Source: Firm-08 sp045546995 (GTDB lineage: Bacteria; Bacillota; Clostridia; Oscillospirales; QAKW01). From it: a stretch of DNA of 52,782 bases. Position 1 is the first letter of the stretch; each line of letters begins with the position of its first letter. Below, in pieces: positions 7,886 through 16,415 of this stretch. The stretch is from positions 1-52,782 of the forward strand of contig JAZQDW010000081.1 in assembly GCA_045546995.1 (NCBI GenBank), written 5' to 3'. Under the pieces are notes generated by a model. The model was not told the origin of the DNA and searched no databases. It saw only the letters and a list, made by a program, of their open reading frames with translations. Position numbers and translations under genes: made by a program.

Positions 7886-9787
7886 TTAAATATCCAGATT
7901 TTGCACGTACTGCGCGTTGGTTTCGATAAACTCTCTTCTGGGCTCGACCTGATCACCCATCAACAGAGAGAACATTTCATCAGCGGCGGCCGCATCCTCC
8001 ATAGTCACACGGATGATGGTGCGGCGCTTGGGATCCATGGTGGTCTCCCACAGCTGATCGGGATTCATTTCACCAAGACCTTTATAGCGGGCGACCAGTA
8101 CACCGTTGCCCATTTCAGCCAGATAAGCGTCCCGTTCCTCATCGCTGTAAGCATAGTTGGTCACCTTGCCCTTGGTCAGCTTAAACAGCGGCGGCTGGGC
8201 CAGATATACGTGACCGTGCTCGATGAGCGGCCGCATAAAGCGGAAGAAGAAGGTCAGCAGCAAGGTGCGGATATGGGAGCCGTCCACGTCAGCATCCGCC
8301 ATGATGATGACCTTGCCGTAACGCAACTTTTCAATATTAAAATCAGCGCCGATGTTGGTACCCAAAGCGGTGATGACCGGCATCAGCTTGTCATTGCCGT
8401 ATACCTTGTCGATGCGGGCCTTTTCAACGTTGAGCATTTTGCCCCACAGGGAAAGGATGGCCTGAAAACGGCGGTCACGTCCCTGCTTGGCAGAGCCGCC
8501 TGCAGAGTCACCCTCTACGATATAGATCTCGGTAATTTCCGTATCTCTCATCTGACAGTCCGCCAACTTACCCGGCAGACTCATGCCCGAGGAAAGGGCG
8601 CTCTTTCGGCTGGTCTCACGGGCCTTACGCACCGCCTCACGGGTACGTCTTGCCTGCAGTGCCTTTTCAATGATGATCTTGGCGACCTTGGGATTTTCCT
8701 CAAAGAAGTCGGCCAATTGTTCATTCATAATGCCGCCGACCACACCGGAGACCTCGGAGTTGCCCAGCTTGGTTTTGGTCTGGCCCTCAAACTCGGCTTC
8801 CTCCACCTTGACGCTGAGCACCACGGTCAATCCTTCACGGCAGTCATCACCCTCCAGCTTTTGATCTTCTTTGATCATCTTTTTGCTGATGGCGTAGTTG
8901 TTGATCACACGAGTCAAGGCGCTCTTAAAGCCGGTCTCGTGGGTACCGCCGTCAACCGTGCGGATGTCGTTGGCAAAGGAATACAGCACGGTGTCGTACT
9001 GGGTGGTATATTGCATGGCAATTTCCACCGTTGTGGTCTTTTTACTGCCCTCCAGGAAAATGATCTCCTCATGCAGAGGGGTCTTTTTCTTGTTGATCCA
9101 CTCCACAAAGCTCTTGACACCGCCCTCATAATGCAGTACCTCACTGCGGGGGGTCTCTCCACGGGCGTCGGTAAATACGATCTTGAGTCCCGCATTCAGG
9201 AAGGCCTGCTCACGCAGACGTTGCAAAAGCACGTTGTACTCGTATTCCAGCGTCTCGAAAATATCGTCGTCGGCCAGAAAACGTACCTTCGTACCGGTAG
9301 CGTTGGTATCCCCGATGGGGGTCAGGGGACCGGTGGACTTACCCAGCTCGTAACGCTGTTTGTAGATATGCTCGCCGTTGGAGACCTCTACCTCCAGCCA
9401 TTTGCTCAATGCATTTACAACGCTGGCACCCACGCCGTGCAAACCGCCGGACACCTTATATCCGCCGCCGCCGAACTTACCGCCGGCGTGCAAAACGGTA
9501 AAGACCACCTCAACCGCCGGAATGCCCATTTTGGGATGAATACCGATGGGAATACCGCGGCCGTCGTCGGTGACCTCTACGATGTTACCGGGCAGAAGAG
9601 AAACGTTGATCTCTTTACAAAAGCCTGCCATAGCCTCGTCAATGGAGTTGTCCACGATCTCATACACCAGATGGTGCAGACCCTTGGCGCTGGTCGAGCC
9701 GATGTACATACCCGGCCGCTTCCGAACTGCCTCCAGTCCTTCCAAAACCTGAATTTGAGTTTCGTCATAATTGTGTTGCTGTTGCAT
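7886..9787 (-). CDS. gyrB: DNA gyrase subunit B
   Basis: A 633-residue ATPase subunit of gyrase. In order it has a GHKL ATPase domain (VRKRPGMYIGST near 20; DDGRGIP; GGLHGVGASVVNALS), the transducer, and a TOPRIM domain (EGDSAGGSAKQGRDR, then ADADVDGSHIRTLL), ending in GLGEMNPDQLWETTM. The length is normal for Bacillota GyrB, without the Gram-negative insert. The start ATG is preceded by AGGAGG. It lies between remB and gyrA in the classic order. In the TOPRIM region it reads ILSLWGKMLNVEKAR where E. coli has ILPLKGKILNVEKAR; I believe the tryptophan form occurs in related Clostridia. Confidence 0.98.
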   Translation of the reverse strand: MQQQHNYDETQIQVLEGLEAVRKRPGMYIGSTSAKGLHHLVYEIVDNSIDEAMAGFCKEINVSLLPGNIVEVTDDGRGIPIGIHPKMGIPAVEVVFTVLHAGGKFGGGGYKVSGGLHGVGASVVNALSKWLEVEVSNGEHIYKQRYELGKSTGPLTPIGDTNATGTKVRFLADDDIFETLEYEYNVLLQRLREQAFLNAGLKIVFTDARGETPRSEVLHYEGGVKSFVEWINKKKTPLHEEIIFLEGSKKTTTVEIAMQYTTQYDTVLYSFANDIRTVDGGTHETGFKSALTRVINNYAISKKMIKEDQKLEGDDCREGLTVVLSVKVEEAEFEGQTKTKLGNSEVSGVVGGIMNEQLADFFEENPKVAKIIIEKALQARRTREAVRKARETSRKSALSSGMSLPGKLADCQMRDTEITEIYIVEGDSAGGSAKQGRDRRFQAILSLWGKMLNVEKARIDKVYGNDKLMPVITALGTNIGADFNIEKLRYGKVIIMADADVDGSHIRTLLLTFFFRFMRPLIEHGHVYLAQPPLFKLTKGKVTNYAYSDEERDAYLAEMGNGVLVARYKGLGEMNPDQLWETTMDPKRRTIIRVTMEDAAAADEMFSLLMGDQVEPRREFIETNAQYVQNLDI

Positions 9788-9808
9788 AGTTTTCCTCCTA
9801 TGTTTGCA

Positions 9809-10066
9809 CTACTCTTCGTGAGTGATATCTTTTCTCTTTGCCAACGTTTTCGAAGAAATGGGCGAAAGATAAACCCTTTCGTCGGTATGGGCGGTGACAA
9901 CAAAGCTTTGGGGCAGGCTGTCACCGGCGGAGCACACTTTGCCGTCCCGCTCCTTGGCGGCCAGATAGGCCCGTGTGCGTGGGGAAACGGTGGTCTTGTC
10001 CAGATCGAAAATTCCGATGATGTCACTGCACAATACCACGTGGTTACTGCCCAGATGGAGATACAT
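9809..10066 (-). CDS. remB: RemB-like DUF370 protein
   Basis: An 85-residue DUF370 protein (MYLHLGSNHVVLCSDIIGIF...). In Bacillus subtilis the paralogue at this same locus, between recF and gyrB, is RemB (YaaB), linked to extracellular matrix regulation; the related RemA is a DNA-binding protein. The core with LGS, IIGIFDLD and SAKTL-like ends (here SSKTLAKR) fits the family. It overlaps the end of recF by 23 bases and has a clear AAAGGAGGG site before its ATG. The name is based on position and family. The actual role in this organism is unknown. Confidence 0.88.
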   Translation of the reverse strand: MYLHLGSNHVVLCSDIIGIFDLDKTTVSPRTRAYLAAKERDGKVCSAGDSLPQSFVVTAHTDERVYLSPISSKTLAKRKDITHEE

Positions 10067-11150
10067 CCCGTTTCCCTCCTTTTATATAGATGCTGTTTTC
10101 GGCAAACCGCTGCAGCTTGTCCGGCTCGCAGGCGGTGACGATACATTGATTTTCAAAGGTGTGCTGTAAAATATATTCCTGCCGTCCCTCGTCCAGTTCG
10201 GACAAAATATCGTCCAACAGGATCACCGGACGGATGCCGCTTTGTTGATAGATCAGCGCCGCTTCCGCCATCTTGACGGCCAACACACAGCTGCGGATCT
10301 GTCCTTGAGAACCGAAATATTTGGCGCTTTTCCCGGCCAGCAGGGCAAGCATATCATCCTTGTGAATGCCCATTCCCGTACTTTGATTTTCAATATCCCG
10401 GGGCCGCTTTTTTTCCAGCTGCTCCAACATCAGCTCGTAATATTCCTGCTGTGATCTTTCCTCTTTTGCAAATTGATTGATATAGACCAGCTTCAGCTTT
10501 TCCCCGCCGGCGGCAATGCGGGCGTATTCCTCTGCCGCCTGCTGACTCAGCTCTCGGATATAGGCGCTGCGGGCGGCGGCAATACTGCTGCCGTAACGGC
10601 ACAACAGCTCGTCCCACACCGGCAGGGTGGCCAGCATCGCCTCGTTTTCACTTTTCAGCAGGCGATTGCGGTTTTTCAACGCTTTGTTATATTGCAGCAG
10701 GTCCTCGGTATATTTCGGGGAGGCGGCGCACAGCGCCATATCCAAAAATTCCCGTCGCTCCCCCGGCGCCCCCTTGATCATCATCAGATGATCCGGCGTA
10801 AACAGCACGCTGGAAAACAGCCCGATGGCATCCCGTGTCCGGATGATATGCCGTCCGTCCAGATAGACCTTTTTCGGCATTCCCTCCTGCAGCTCGATAT
10901 GCAACGTCTGTTCCCGATGATTTTTTTCAAACACCAGCTCAATGACCGCTTCCGTTTCACCGTAATGAATGAGCATCTGCTCTTTATTGGTACGAAAGGA
11001 GCGCATGGTGGAGGCCAGACTGAGCGCCTCCAGTATATTGGTCTTTCCCTGGGCGTTTTTGCCCAGAATGAGCTGTACGTCCTCACAAAAGGACAAGGAG
11101 AGGTCTGCAATGTTGCGCCAGTTGGAAAGGGTAATACGTTTAATCTTCAT
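10044..11150 (-). CDS. recF: DNA replication and repair protein RecF
   Basis: A 368-residue SMC-like ATPase that helps load RecA at gaps with RecO and RecR. Walker A is GKNAQGKTN, the signature region is FGSQGQIRSCVLA, and Walker B is ILLDDILSELD. The start is taken at the ATG at 11150 (MKIKRITLSNWRNI), which matches the family N-terminus and overlaps the end of yaaA by 11 bases, as in many Bacillota. A longer frame from 11183 would run deep into yaaA and is unlikely. Confidence 0.96.
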   Translation of the reverse strand: MKIKRITLSNWRNIADLSLSFCEDVQLILGKNAQGKTNILEALSLASTMRSFRTNKEQMLIHYGETEAVIELVFEKNHREQTLHIELQEGMPKKVYLDGRHIIRTRDAIGLFSSVLFTPDHLMMIKGAPGERREFLDMALCAASPKYTEDLLQYNKALKNRNRLLKSENEAMLATLPVWDELLCRYGSSIAAARSAYIRELSQQAAEEYARIAAGGEKLKLVYINQFAKEERSQQEYYELMLEQLEKKRPRDIENQSTGMGIHKDDMLALLAGKSAKYFGSQGQIRSCVLAVKMAEAALIYQQSGIRPVILLDDILSELDEGRQEYILQHTFENQCIVTACEPDKLQRFAENSIYIKGGKRDVSPSGQ

Positions 11151-11358
11151 CGGTAATGATATATTCTTCCCCTGCAAAGACAAAGCTGTCCCCGACGGCC
11201 AGTTTTTTACCGCTCTGGGTGCAAATTTCGCCGTTTACAAGTACTTTTCCGTCTACCACCGCCTGCTTTGCCACCGCGCCGTTTTCAACAATACCGGCAA
11301 ATTTCAAGGCATCCTTCAGGCGGATGAAGGGGGTGTAGATACACAGATTATTCTTCAT
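11140..11358 (-). CDS. yaaA: S4-domain RNA-binding protein YaaA
   Basis: A 72-residue S4-domain protein located between dnaN and recF, the conserved place for yaaA. The S4 core is visible as LKDALKFAGIVENGAVAKQAVVDGKVLVNGEICTQ-type spacing (helix-turn, then VNGE and RxGxKL-like SGKKLAVGD). It probably binds structured RNA, perhaps in ribosome assembly. It overlaps dnaN at its start (11 bases) and recF at its end (11 bases), which suggests translational coupling. Confidence 0.9.
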   Translation of the reverse strand: MKNNLCIYTPFIRLKDALKFAGIVENGAVAKQAVVDGKVLVNGEICTQSGKKLAVGDSFVFAGEEYIITDED

Positions 11359-12469
11359 GGGCCAACCTCATGGGCAGCACCAGGAAGAGAAAATCATCGC
11401 CCTCCACCGGCTTGAGCACGATGGGAGCGGTGGAACCGCCCAGCTCGATCTTGACCTCGCTGTCCTCACAGGCATTCAGGGCGTCCAACATCAGCTTGTG
11501 ATTAAAGCCGACCTCCAGCGTATTCTGGAAAGGCTCTACCTCAAATTCATCGTTGAACATACCCATATTGGTGGCGGTGGACAATTTGATCATATTATAG
11601 TCAAAGGTACAACGGATCGGAATACGCAGCGTGGGGCTGACCAGCAACGCCGCTCTTTCAATAGAAGAGGCAAACAGCCGCTTATCCACCGTCAGCGAGA
11701 AGAGGTGCTGCGCAGGAATGGCATTTCTGTAATTTAAAAATTCACCCTGCAAACGGCGGGAGGTCAGAACCATTTCCTCCATCCGGAAAATAATATGCTT
11801 ATGGGATACGGAAATGTTGACCACCATATCCGATTCATCCGGCAGATTTTTCAGCAATTCCATCACCGTCTTACGGGGAATGACAAACCGGGTGGTCTCC
11901 CCATGGAAGGAAACGTATTTTTCTTTTCTGACTGCCAGACGGACACCGTCCACGGCCACGCCGCGCACGATCTGCTCCTCGGGGTCGATATCAAATAAAA
12001 TACCCTGCAAAATGGGGCGCTCGTCCGTTTCGGCGGAGGCAAATACCGTCTGCCGCAGCAAATTGCGGAAAACGTTGCTCTCTACCGCCAGTTCGTCCCC
12101 TTCGATACAACCGGGCAGATCGGGATATTCCACGGCGGACATACCCAAAATGGTAAATTTTACGTTGTCACCGGTGATTTTGGTATGAAATTTTTCATCG
12201 GTTACGACCTTAATATTGGTATTGGGCAGCTTACGCACGATGTCGCCAAACAGCTTGGCGGGCATTACGATGCTTCCCTCCGCTTCTACCGCGGCGGGAA
12301 TGGTGATGGTGACGGCGATCTCCAGATCGTAGGCGGACAGCGTGATCTTTCCGCTTTCAGCCACCAATAAAATTCCTTCCAGCGCGGGAAGAGAGCTTTT
12401 GGGTGCGGCGGCTCTGCCGACGATGGAAACAGCTTCGTTGAGTTTTTGTTTGTCACAGGTAAAGATCAT
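11348..12469 (-). CDS. dnaN: DNA polymerase III subunit beta (sliding clamp)
   Basis: A 373-residue beta clamp with the usual three repeated domains, ending FLVLPMRLAHEE, close to the family C-terminal VLPMRL motif. The start is set at the ATG at 12469 (MIFTCDKQKL), which lines up with the family's MKFTC... start and has AAAGGA 7 bases upstream. An ATG two codons earlier (12475) sits on top of that site. A much longer frame reaching 12706 runs through the origin and is rejected. It comes second in the dnaA operon order, 287 bases downstream of dnaA across the putative oriC. Confidence 0.97.
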   Translation of the reverse strand: MIFTCDKQKLNEAVSIVGRAAAPKSSLPALEGILLVAESGKITLSAYDLEIAVTITIPAAVEAEGSIVMPAKLFGDIVRKLPNTNIKVVTDEKFHTKITGDNVKFTILGMSAVEYPDLPGCIEGDELAVESNVFRNLLRQTVFASAETDERPILQGILFDIDPEEQIVRGVAVDGVRLAVRKEKYVSFHGETTRFVIPRKTVMELLKNLPDESDMVVNISVSHKHIIFRMEEMVLTSRRLQGEFLNYRNAIPAQHLFSLTVDKRLFASSIERAALLVSPTLRIPIRCTFDYNMIKLSTATNMGMFNDEFEVEPFQNTLEVGFNHKLMLDALNACEDSEVKIELGGSTAPIVLKPVEGDDFLFLVLPMRLAHEE

Positions 12470-12520
12470 TTTCATTTCCTTTCTCTCCGTGTCGCGGCGG
12501 AACGCCGTGTATACAAGAGA

Positions 12521-12740
12521 ATACTTTTTTATTAGTAGTCGTAGTAGTAGTGTCTGTTGAAACCGTGGAAAAGCCATTCCGCGGCAGAGATACAAACGGT
12601 TTACGCAGGTGTAAAATCGCCTGCTTTGTTTGTGGAAAAACACAAGTTTTCCAAAACGGTTTTTTTTCAAAAAAATACGGTGTGGACAATTTGTAAAGAC
12701 TTTCAAAAATAGTGGATAAATTTGTGGAAAAGTGTAAAAT
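12521..12740. other. Putative replication origin oriC (DnaA boxes, DnaA-trio, AT-rich stretch)
   Basis: The dnaA-dnaN gap holds five plus-strand boxes close to TGTGGATAA: CGTGGAAAA 12564-12572, TGTGGAAAA 12631-12639, TGTGGACAA 12681-12689, AGTGGATAA 12711-12719 and TGTGGAAAA 12723-12731. Reading the minus strand, the last box is followed after about 13 bases by CTACTACTACGACTACTA (12533-12550) and then an AT-rich stretch (about 12521-12534). This is the box, DnaA-trio, unwinding-region order of the basal unwinding element described in Bacillus subtilis. Strand preference of genes also flips near here, between dnaA and glyS. No perfect 9/9 box is present. Confidence 0.8.
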
Positions 12741-12756
12741 TTTTAACTTTACATTT

Positions 12757-14112
12757 TTAGAAGGACTTTTTGATGTTCTCCTTCAGCTCGCTGATATCCC
12801 GATTGAGCTTGGGATCGATCTGCAGACAATCCTCCACTTTGTTGACCGAATGGAGCACGGTGGTGTGATCCTTACCGCCGAAGGCCTTACCCACGTCCTC
12901 CAGCGAAAGATTGGTCAGATCCCGGGTAATAAACATAGCTACCTGACGGGCCTGGGCAATGTTGGCCGTTCTCTTTTTCCCCTTGATTTCCTCTACCGAA
13001 ATATTATAGTAGCGGGCGACGGTATCGATGATCAGATCCACCGAAATGGCGGAGGGCATATTTTCCGATACCACCGAGGCAATGGCGTTTTGCGCCGTGG
13101 CCAGATTGGGACGAACACCGTTGAGCACACTGTAGGCCTTGATGTGATTGATGGCACCCTCCAGCTCACGGACGTTGTTGTGCAGCTTTTTGGCCACAAA
13201 TTCAACGATCTCGTTGCTCAGCTCCAGTCCGAGAGAAGCAGCCTTATTTTTAATAATGGCACAGCGGGTCTCATATTCCGGAGGCTGAATGTCGGCGATG
13301 ACGCCGCTGGAAAAGCGGGTGCGCAGACGGTCGGTCAGCGTCAGCATATCCTTGGGCGGACGGTCGGAGGTAAGTACGATCTGCTTTTTGGCCTCATGCA
13401 ATGTTTCAAAGGTGTGGAAAAATTCCTCCTGAATGGCCTCTTTACCGGCGATGAACTGGATATCGTCTACCAGCAAGGCGTCTACGTAGCGGTATTTGGA
13501 ACGGAATTCCACCATTTTACCTTTTTGCAGCGTTTCCACCATGTCATTTAAAAATTCGTCGGATTTAATATAAAGGATGTTGGCCGTGGGATTGTCCGCC
13601 TTGATCTGATTGGCGATGGCGCACATCAGATGGGTCTTACCCAGACCGCTGCGGCCGTAGATAAATAAGGGGTTATAGGCATTGCCGGGATTGTTGGCTA
13701 CGGCGTAGGCCGCCGCATGGGCAAATTTATTTTCATTACCGACAACGAAATTATCAAAGGACAGCTTTTGCTGGGGACCGATGATGTATTCCTCACTTTG
13801 TGTGATGGCCGCTTTAAAATGTTCCTCATTTTCCTTGGCCTTTTCAATGATGCGGGGCGGCGCCTCCGTCTCGGTGATGATCTCCATCTCGATTTTAAAT
13901 CCCATTACCTCCTGCAGCGCATCGGTAATGACGTCAGCAAAATTGTTTTGAATGGTGCCCTTCTGAAAGAGGGTCCGCACGTAAAATACGGCGACGTTTT
14001 TTTCCATCTTAACGGGCTTTAGTAGTTTGATCCAGCTTTCAAAGGAAACGCCGGTGACCCTGGGCTTGATGACTTCCAGTGTCTTATCCCATACTTCTGT
14101 AAACGATTGCAC
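12757..14112 (-). CDS. dnaA: Chromosomal replication initiator protein DnaA
   Basis: A 451-residue AAA+ initiator. Domain I is at residues 1 to about 80, followed by a short linker. The ATPase domain carries Walker A GRSGLGKT (153-160) and Walker B LLVDD (213-217). The C-terminal domain IV carries the box-binding region with KDHTTVLHSVNKVE. It starts at a GTG with GAGGAGG upstream. It is the first gene of the minus-strand replication operon and diverges from glyS, which is unusual because rpmH normally occupies that side. DnaA boxes downstream of the gene mark the likely origin. Confidence 0.98.
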   Translation of the reverse strand: MQSFTEVWDKTLEVIKPRVTGVSFESWIKLLKPVKMEKNVAVFYVRTLFQKGTIQNNFADVITDALQEVMGFKIEMEIITETEAPPRIIEKAKENEEHFKAAITQSEEYIIGPQQKLSFDNFVVGNENKFAHAAAYAVANNPGNAYNPLFIYGRSGLGKTHLMCAIANQIKADNPTANILYIKSDEFLNDMVETLQKGKMVEFRSKYRYVDALLVDDIQFIAGKEAIQEEFFHTFETLHEAKKQIVLTSDRPPKDMLTLTDRLRTRFSSGVIADIQPPEYETRCAIIKNKAASLGLELSNEIVEFVAKKLHNNVRELEGAINHIKAYSVLNGVRPNLATAQNAIASVVSENMPSAISVDLIIDTVARYYNISVEEIKGKKRTANIAQARQVAMFITRDLTNLSLEDVGKAFGGKDHTTVLHSVNKVEDCLQIDPKLNRDISELKENIKKSF

Positions 14113-14171
14113 TTTTTTTCCTCCTCTTTTTTAAAATTATCTATGTATTTATAAGTATAGTAATATATTAT

Positions 14172-14200
14172 ATAATAACATATAAATTAAGTAAAAGCAA
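14172..14200 (-). promoter_or_regulatory. Candidate dnaA promoter
   Basis: On the minus strand, -35 TTGCTT (14195-14200), 17-bp spacer, -10 TATTAT (14172-14177) in a very AT-rich stretch that also offers overlapping TATAAT choices. A dyad (TTTTACACA facing TGTGTAAAA, about 14207-14237) lies between this and the glyS promoter and loosely resembles DnaA boxes. Confidence 0.45.
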
Positions 14201-14253
14201 CTGATTTTTACACATTCGGTAAACAAAATGTGTAAAACCCGAACGCAAAGGAA

Positions 14254-14282
14254 TTGACAGAACGAAAAAATGTGTATATAAT
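14254..14282 (+). promoter_or_regulatory. Promoter of glyS
   Basis: Perfect consensus: TTGACA (14254-14259), 17-bp spacer, TATAAT (14277-14282). The leader is only about 30 bases, too short for a T-box. Confidence 0.85.
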
Positions 14283-14316
14283 ATATGGATACCAAGGATT
14301 TTGGAGGATATGTGAA

Positions 14317-15699
14317 ATGAAGAATACCGATAAGACAATGGAAAAGATCGTTGCCCTGTGTAAGGGACGCGGTTTCGTATTTCCCGGCAGTGAGATCTAC
14401 GGGGGCCTGGCAAACTCTTGGGACTACGGTCCTTTGGGCGTTGAGCTGAAGAATAATATCAAAAAGGCATGGTGGCAGAAATTCGTTACCGAGAGCCGTT
14501 ATAACGTGGGTCTGGACAGCGCCATCATTATGAATCCCGAGACCTGGGTGGCCAGCGGTCACGTGGGTGGTTTTTCCGATCCGCTGATGGACTGTAAGGA
14601 GTGTAAGACCCGTCACCGCGCCGACAAGCTGATCGAGGATGCCACCGGTCAGGCGGCGGACGGCTGGTCCAACGAGGATATTTTTAAATTTATTACCGAG
14701 CATAACATCGTTTGCCCCAACTGCGGTAAATGCAACTTTACGGAGGTCAGAAAATTTAACCTGATGTTTAAAACCTTCCAGGGCGTTACCGAGGATGCCA
14801 AAAACGAGGTATATCTCCGTCCCGAAACGGCGCAGGGCATCTTTGTTGACTTTAAGAACATCCAGCGCGCTTCCCGTAAGAAGATCCCCTTCGGCGTGGG
14901 TCAGATCGGTAAGAGCTTCCGTAACGAGATCACACCCGGTAACTTTATCTTCCGTACCAGAGAATTCGAGCAGATGGAGCTGGAATTCTTCTGCGCGCCC
15001 GGCACGGATCTTGACTGGTTCAAGTATTGGAAGGATACCTGTGAGAACTGGCTGAAATCCCTGGGCATCCGTGAGGAAAGCCTGCGGATGAGGGACCACG
15101 ATCCCGAGGAGCTGGCCTTCTATTCCAAGGCGACTACGGATATTGAATTCTTGTTCCCCTTCGGCTTTGGCGAGCTGTGGGGTATCGCCGACAGAACGGA
15201 TTACGACCTTTCCCAGCACGGCAATCACGCCGGCGAAAAGATGGAATATATGGATCCCGTTACCAATGAAAAGTATATTCCCTACGTGGTCGAGCCGTCG
15301 CTGGGCTGTGACCGTGTGCTGCTGGCCTTTTTGGTGGAGGCATACGACGAAGAGGTGGTGGATGCCGAAAAGAACGACACCCGTGTCGTAATGCATTTCC
15401 ATCCGGCGTTGGCGCCTTACAAGGCGGCGGTGTTGCCCCTGTCTAAAAAGCTTTCCGACAAGGCTTGGGAGGTCTTTGACAAGCTGGCGGCCGAATTTCC
15501 CTGTGACTTTGACGATACCGGCTCCATCGGTAAGCGTTATCGCAGAGAGGACGAGATCGGTACCCCCTTCTGCGTTACCTACGACTTTGAAAGTGAGACG
15601 GACGGCTGTGTCACCGTGCGTGATCGTGATTCTATGGAGCAGGTTCGCCTCCCCATCGACGAAGTGGCCGATTACATCAAAAAAACCTTCAAGTTTTAA
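14317..15699 (+). CDS. glyS: Glycyl-tRNA synthetase (single-chain type)
   Basis: A 460-residue class II synthetase of the eukaryote-like alpha2 type (also called glyQS), which charges tRNA-Gly. Two CxxC pairs (CKECKTRH and CPNCGKC) form the expected zinc-binding insert. Motif 2 is FRNEITPGNFIFRTREFEQ and motif 3 is EPSLGCDRVLLAF, followed by an anticodon-binding domain ending in VADYIKKTF. The start ATG at 14317 has TTGGAGG upstream; a longer frame from 14254 begins inside the promoter and is rejected. Finding it between dnaA and rpmH is unusual. It has its own promoter and terminator. Confidence 0.97.
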   Translation: MKNTDKTMEKIVALCKGRGFVFPGSEIYGGLANSWDYGPLGVELKNNIKKAWWQKFVTESRYNVGLDSAIIMNPETWVASGHVGGFSDPLMDCKECKTRHRADKLIEDATGQAADGWSNEDIFKFITEHNIVCPNCGKCNFTEVRKFNLMFKTFQGVTEDAKNEVYLRPETAQGIFVDFKNIQRASRKKIPFGVGQIGKSFRNEITPGNFIFRTREFEQMELEFFCAPGTDLDWFKYWKDTCENWLKSLGIREESLRMRDHDPEELAFYSKATTDIEFLFPFGFGELWGIADRTDYDLSQHGNHAGEKMEYMDPVTNEKYIPYVVEPSLGCDRVLLAFLVEAYDEEVVDAEKNDTRVVMHFHPALAPYKAAVLPLSKKLSDKAWEVFDKLAAEFPCDFDDTGSIGKRYRREDEIGTPFCVTYDFESETDGCVTVRDRDSMEQVRLPIDEVADYIKKTFKF

Positions 15700-15703
15700 A
15701 AAA

Positions 15704-15736
15704 AAAGGTGTTTTGCCCTTTGGCAAAGCACCTTTT
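15704..15736 (+). terminator. Terminator after glyS
   Basis: Imperfect stem AAAGGTGTTTTGCC (15704-15717) with GGCAAAGCACCTTT (15722-15735), followed by T. It begins four bases after the stop codon. Confidence 0.85.
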
Positions 15737-15750
15737 TCATAAAAAAACTG

Positions 15751-15779
15751 TTGACAAACCTTTAAATTACATATATAAT
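15751..15779 (+). promoter_or_regulatory. Promoter of rpmH
   Basis: TTGACA (15751-15756), 17-bp spacer, TATAAT (15774-15779): a full consensus, expected for a ribosomal protein gene. Confidence 0.85.
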
Positions 15780-15848
15780 ATTTTATGCTCAAGAAATATG
15801 CGCAGTAGGAACCGGTCCGCTGTGTGAAATCTCAAGGAGGTGCAAACC

Positions 15849-15983
15849 GTGGTAAGAACTTATCAACCTAAGAAAAGACAGAGAAGCAAGGTCCATGGCT
15901 TCAGAAAAAGAATGTTGACCGCCAACGGACAAAAAGTTTTGGCCAGAAGAAGAGCCAAAGGAAGAAAAAGATTATCTCACTAA
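15849..15983 (+). CDS. rpmH: 50S ribosomal protein L34
   Basis: A 44-residue, very basic protein: begins MVRTYQPKKRQRSKVHGF, includes RKRMLTANGQKVLARRR and ends GRKRLSH, the standard L34 sequence. It starts with GTG, with AAGGAGGT 8 bases upstream. It stands at the head of the rpmH-rnpA-yidD-yidC-jag cluster near the origin, as in most bacteria, with its own consensus promoter and a hairpin after it. Confidence 0.97.
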   Translation: MVRTYQPKKRQRSKVHGFRKRMLTANGQKVLARRRAKGRKRLSH

Positions 15984-15990
15984 TAATAAA

Positions 15991-16016
15991 GGTCGCAACG
16001 AAAGGCGACCTTTTTT
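15991..16016 (+). terminator. Hairpin terminator between rpmH and rnpA
   Basis: Stem GGTCGC/GCGACC (15991-15996 with 16005-16010) followed by T6. It probably lets only part of the rpmH transcripts read into rnpA, giving much more L34 than RNase P protein. Confidence 0.8.
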
Positions 16017-16094
16017 ATTAGACCCCGGTTTTTTCACAACATTTCTACAAAAATTATTTTGACAGGGTAAATCTTTACTAAAGGAGAGGAAACC

Positions 16095-16415
16095 GTGATC
16101 CGCAGTATCAAGGAAAATTATATTTTTCGCCGTGCCTACCGGAAGGGAAAAAGCCATGTTTTTCCCGGTATGGTGATCTATGTACTCAAAGGCGGACAGC
16201 ACCGCGAGCCGCGCCTTGGGATCACTGTGACCAAAAAGCAGGGCAATGCGCCCACCCGTAATCGGATCCGTCGTATTATTCGCGCCGCTTTTGCCGCCAA
16301 TGCGGATATTTTGCCGCCGGCGGATATTGTCGTTGTGGCCAGAAACCGTTGTGCCACCGCCAAAAGTACAGACCTGGAGGGTCCCATCCGTCAGGTGTTC
16401 GGTGCGAAAAAATGA
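16095..16415 (+). CDS. rnpA: Ribonuclease P protein component
   Basis: A 106-residue basic protein that assists the RNase P RNA in trimming the 5' leader of tRNA precursors. The family signature appears as RNRIRRIIRAAF, with KKQGNAPTRN before it in the RNA-binding cleft. The GTG start at 16095 has AAAGGAGAGG upstream. Its stop codon overlaps the yidD start (ATGA), so the two are translationally coupled. Position after rpmH is the universal one. Confidence 0.96.
   Translation: MIRSIKENYIFRRAYRKGKSHVFPGMVIYVLKGGQHREPRLGITVTKKQGNAPTRNRIRRIIRAAFAANADILPPADIVVVARNRCATAKSTDLEGPIRQVFGAKK

Noticed and set aside
7901..10138. A 745-codon plus-strand open frame opposite gyrB, and similar long frames at 5348-6688, 6881-7876, 32975-34570, 38582-40126 and 41976-43892
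   Set aside because: They lie opposite clear genes with strong family motifs, carry no motifs or ribosome binding sites, and arise from the codon bias of the real genes.
12470..12706. Longer dnaN start reaching into the origin
   Set aside because: The added 70-odd residues match nothing in the family and would read through the DnaA-trio and boxes.
14283..14316. T-box leader for glyS
   Set aside because: The leader after the consensus promoter is only about 30 bases, too short for a T-box.
14149..15792. A 547-codon minus-strand open frame opposite glyS
   Set aside because: glyS on the plus strand has all synthetase motifs, a promoter and a terminator; the opposite frame has none.
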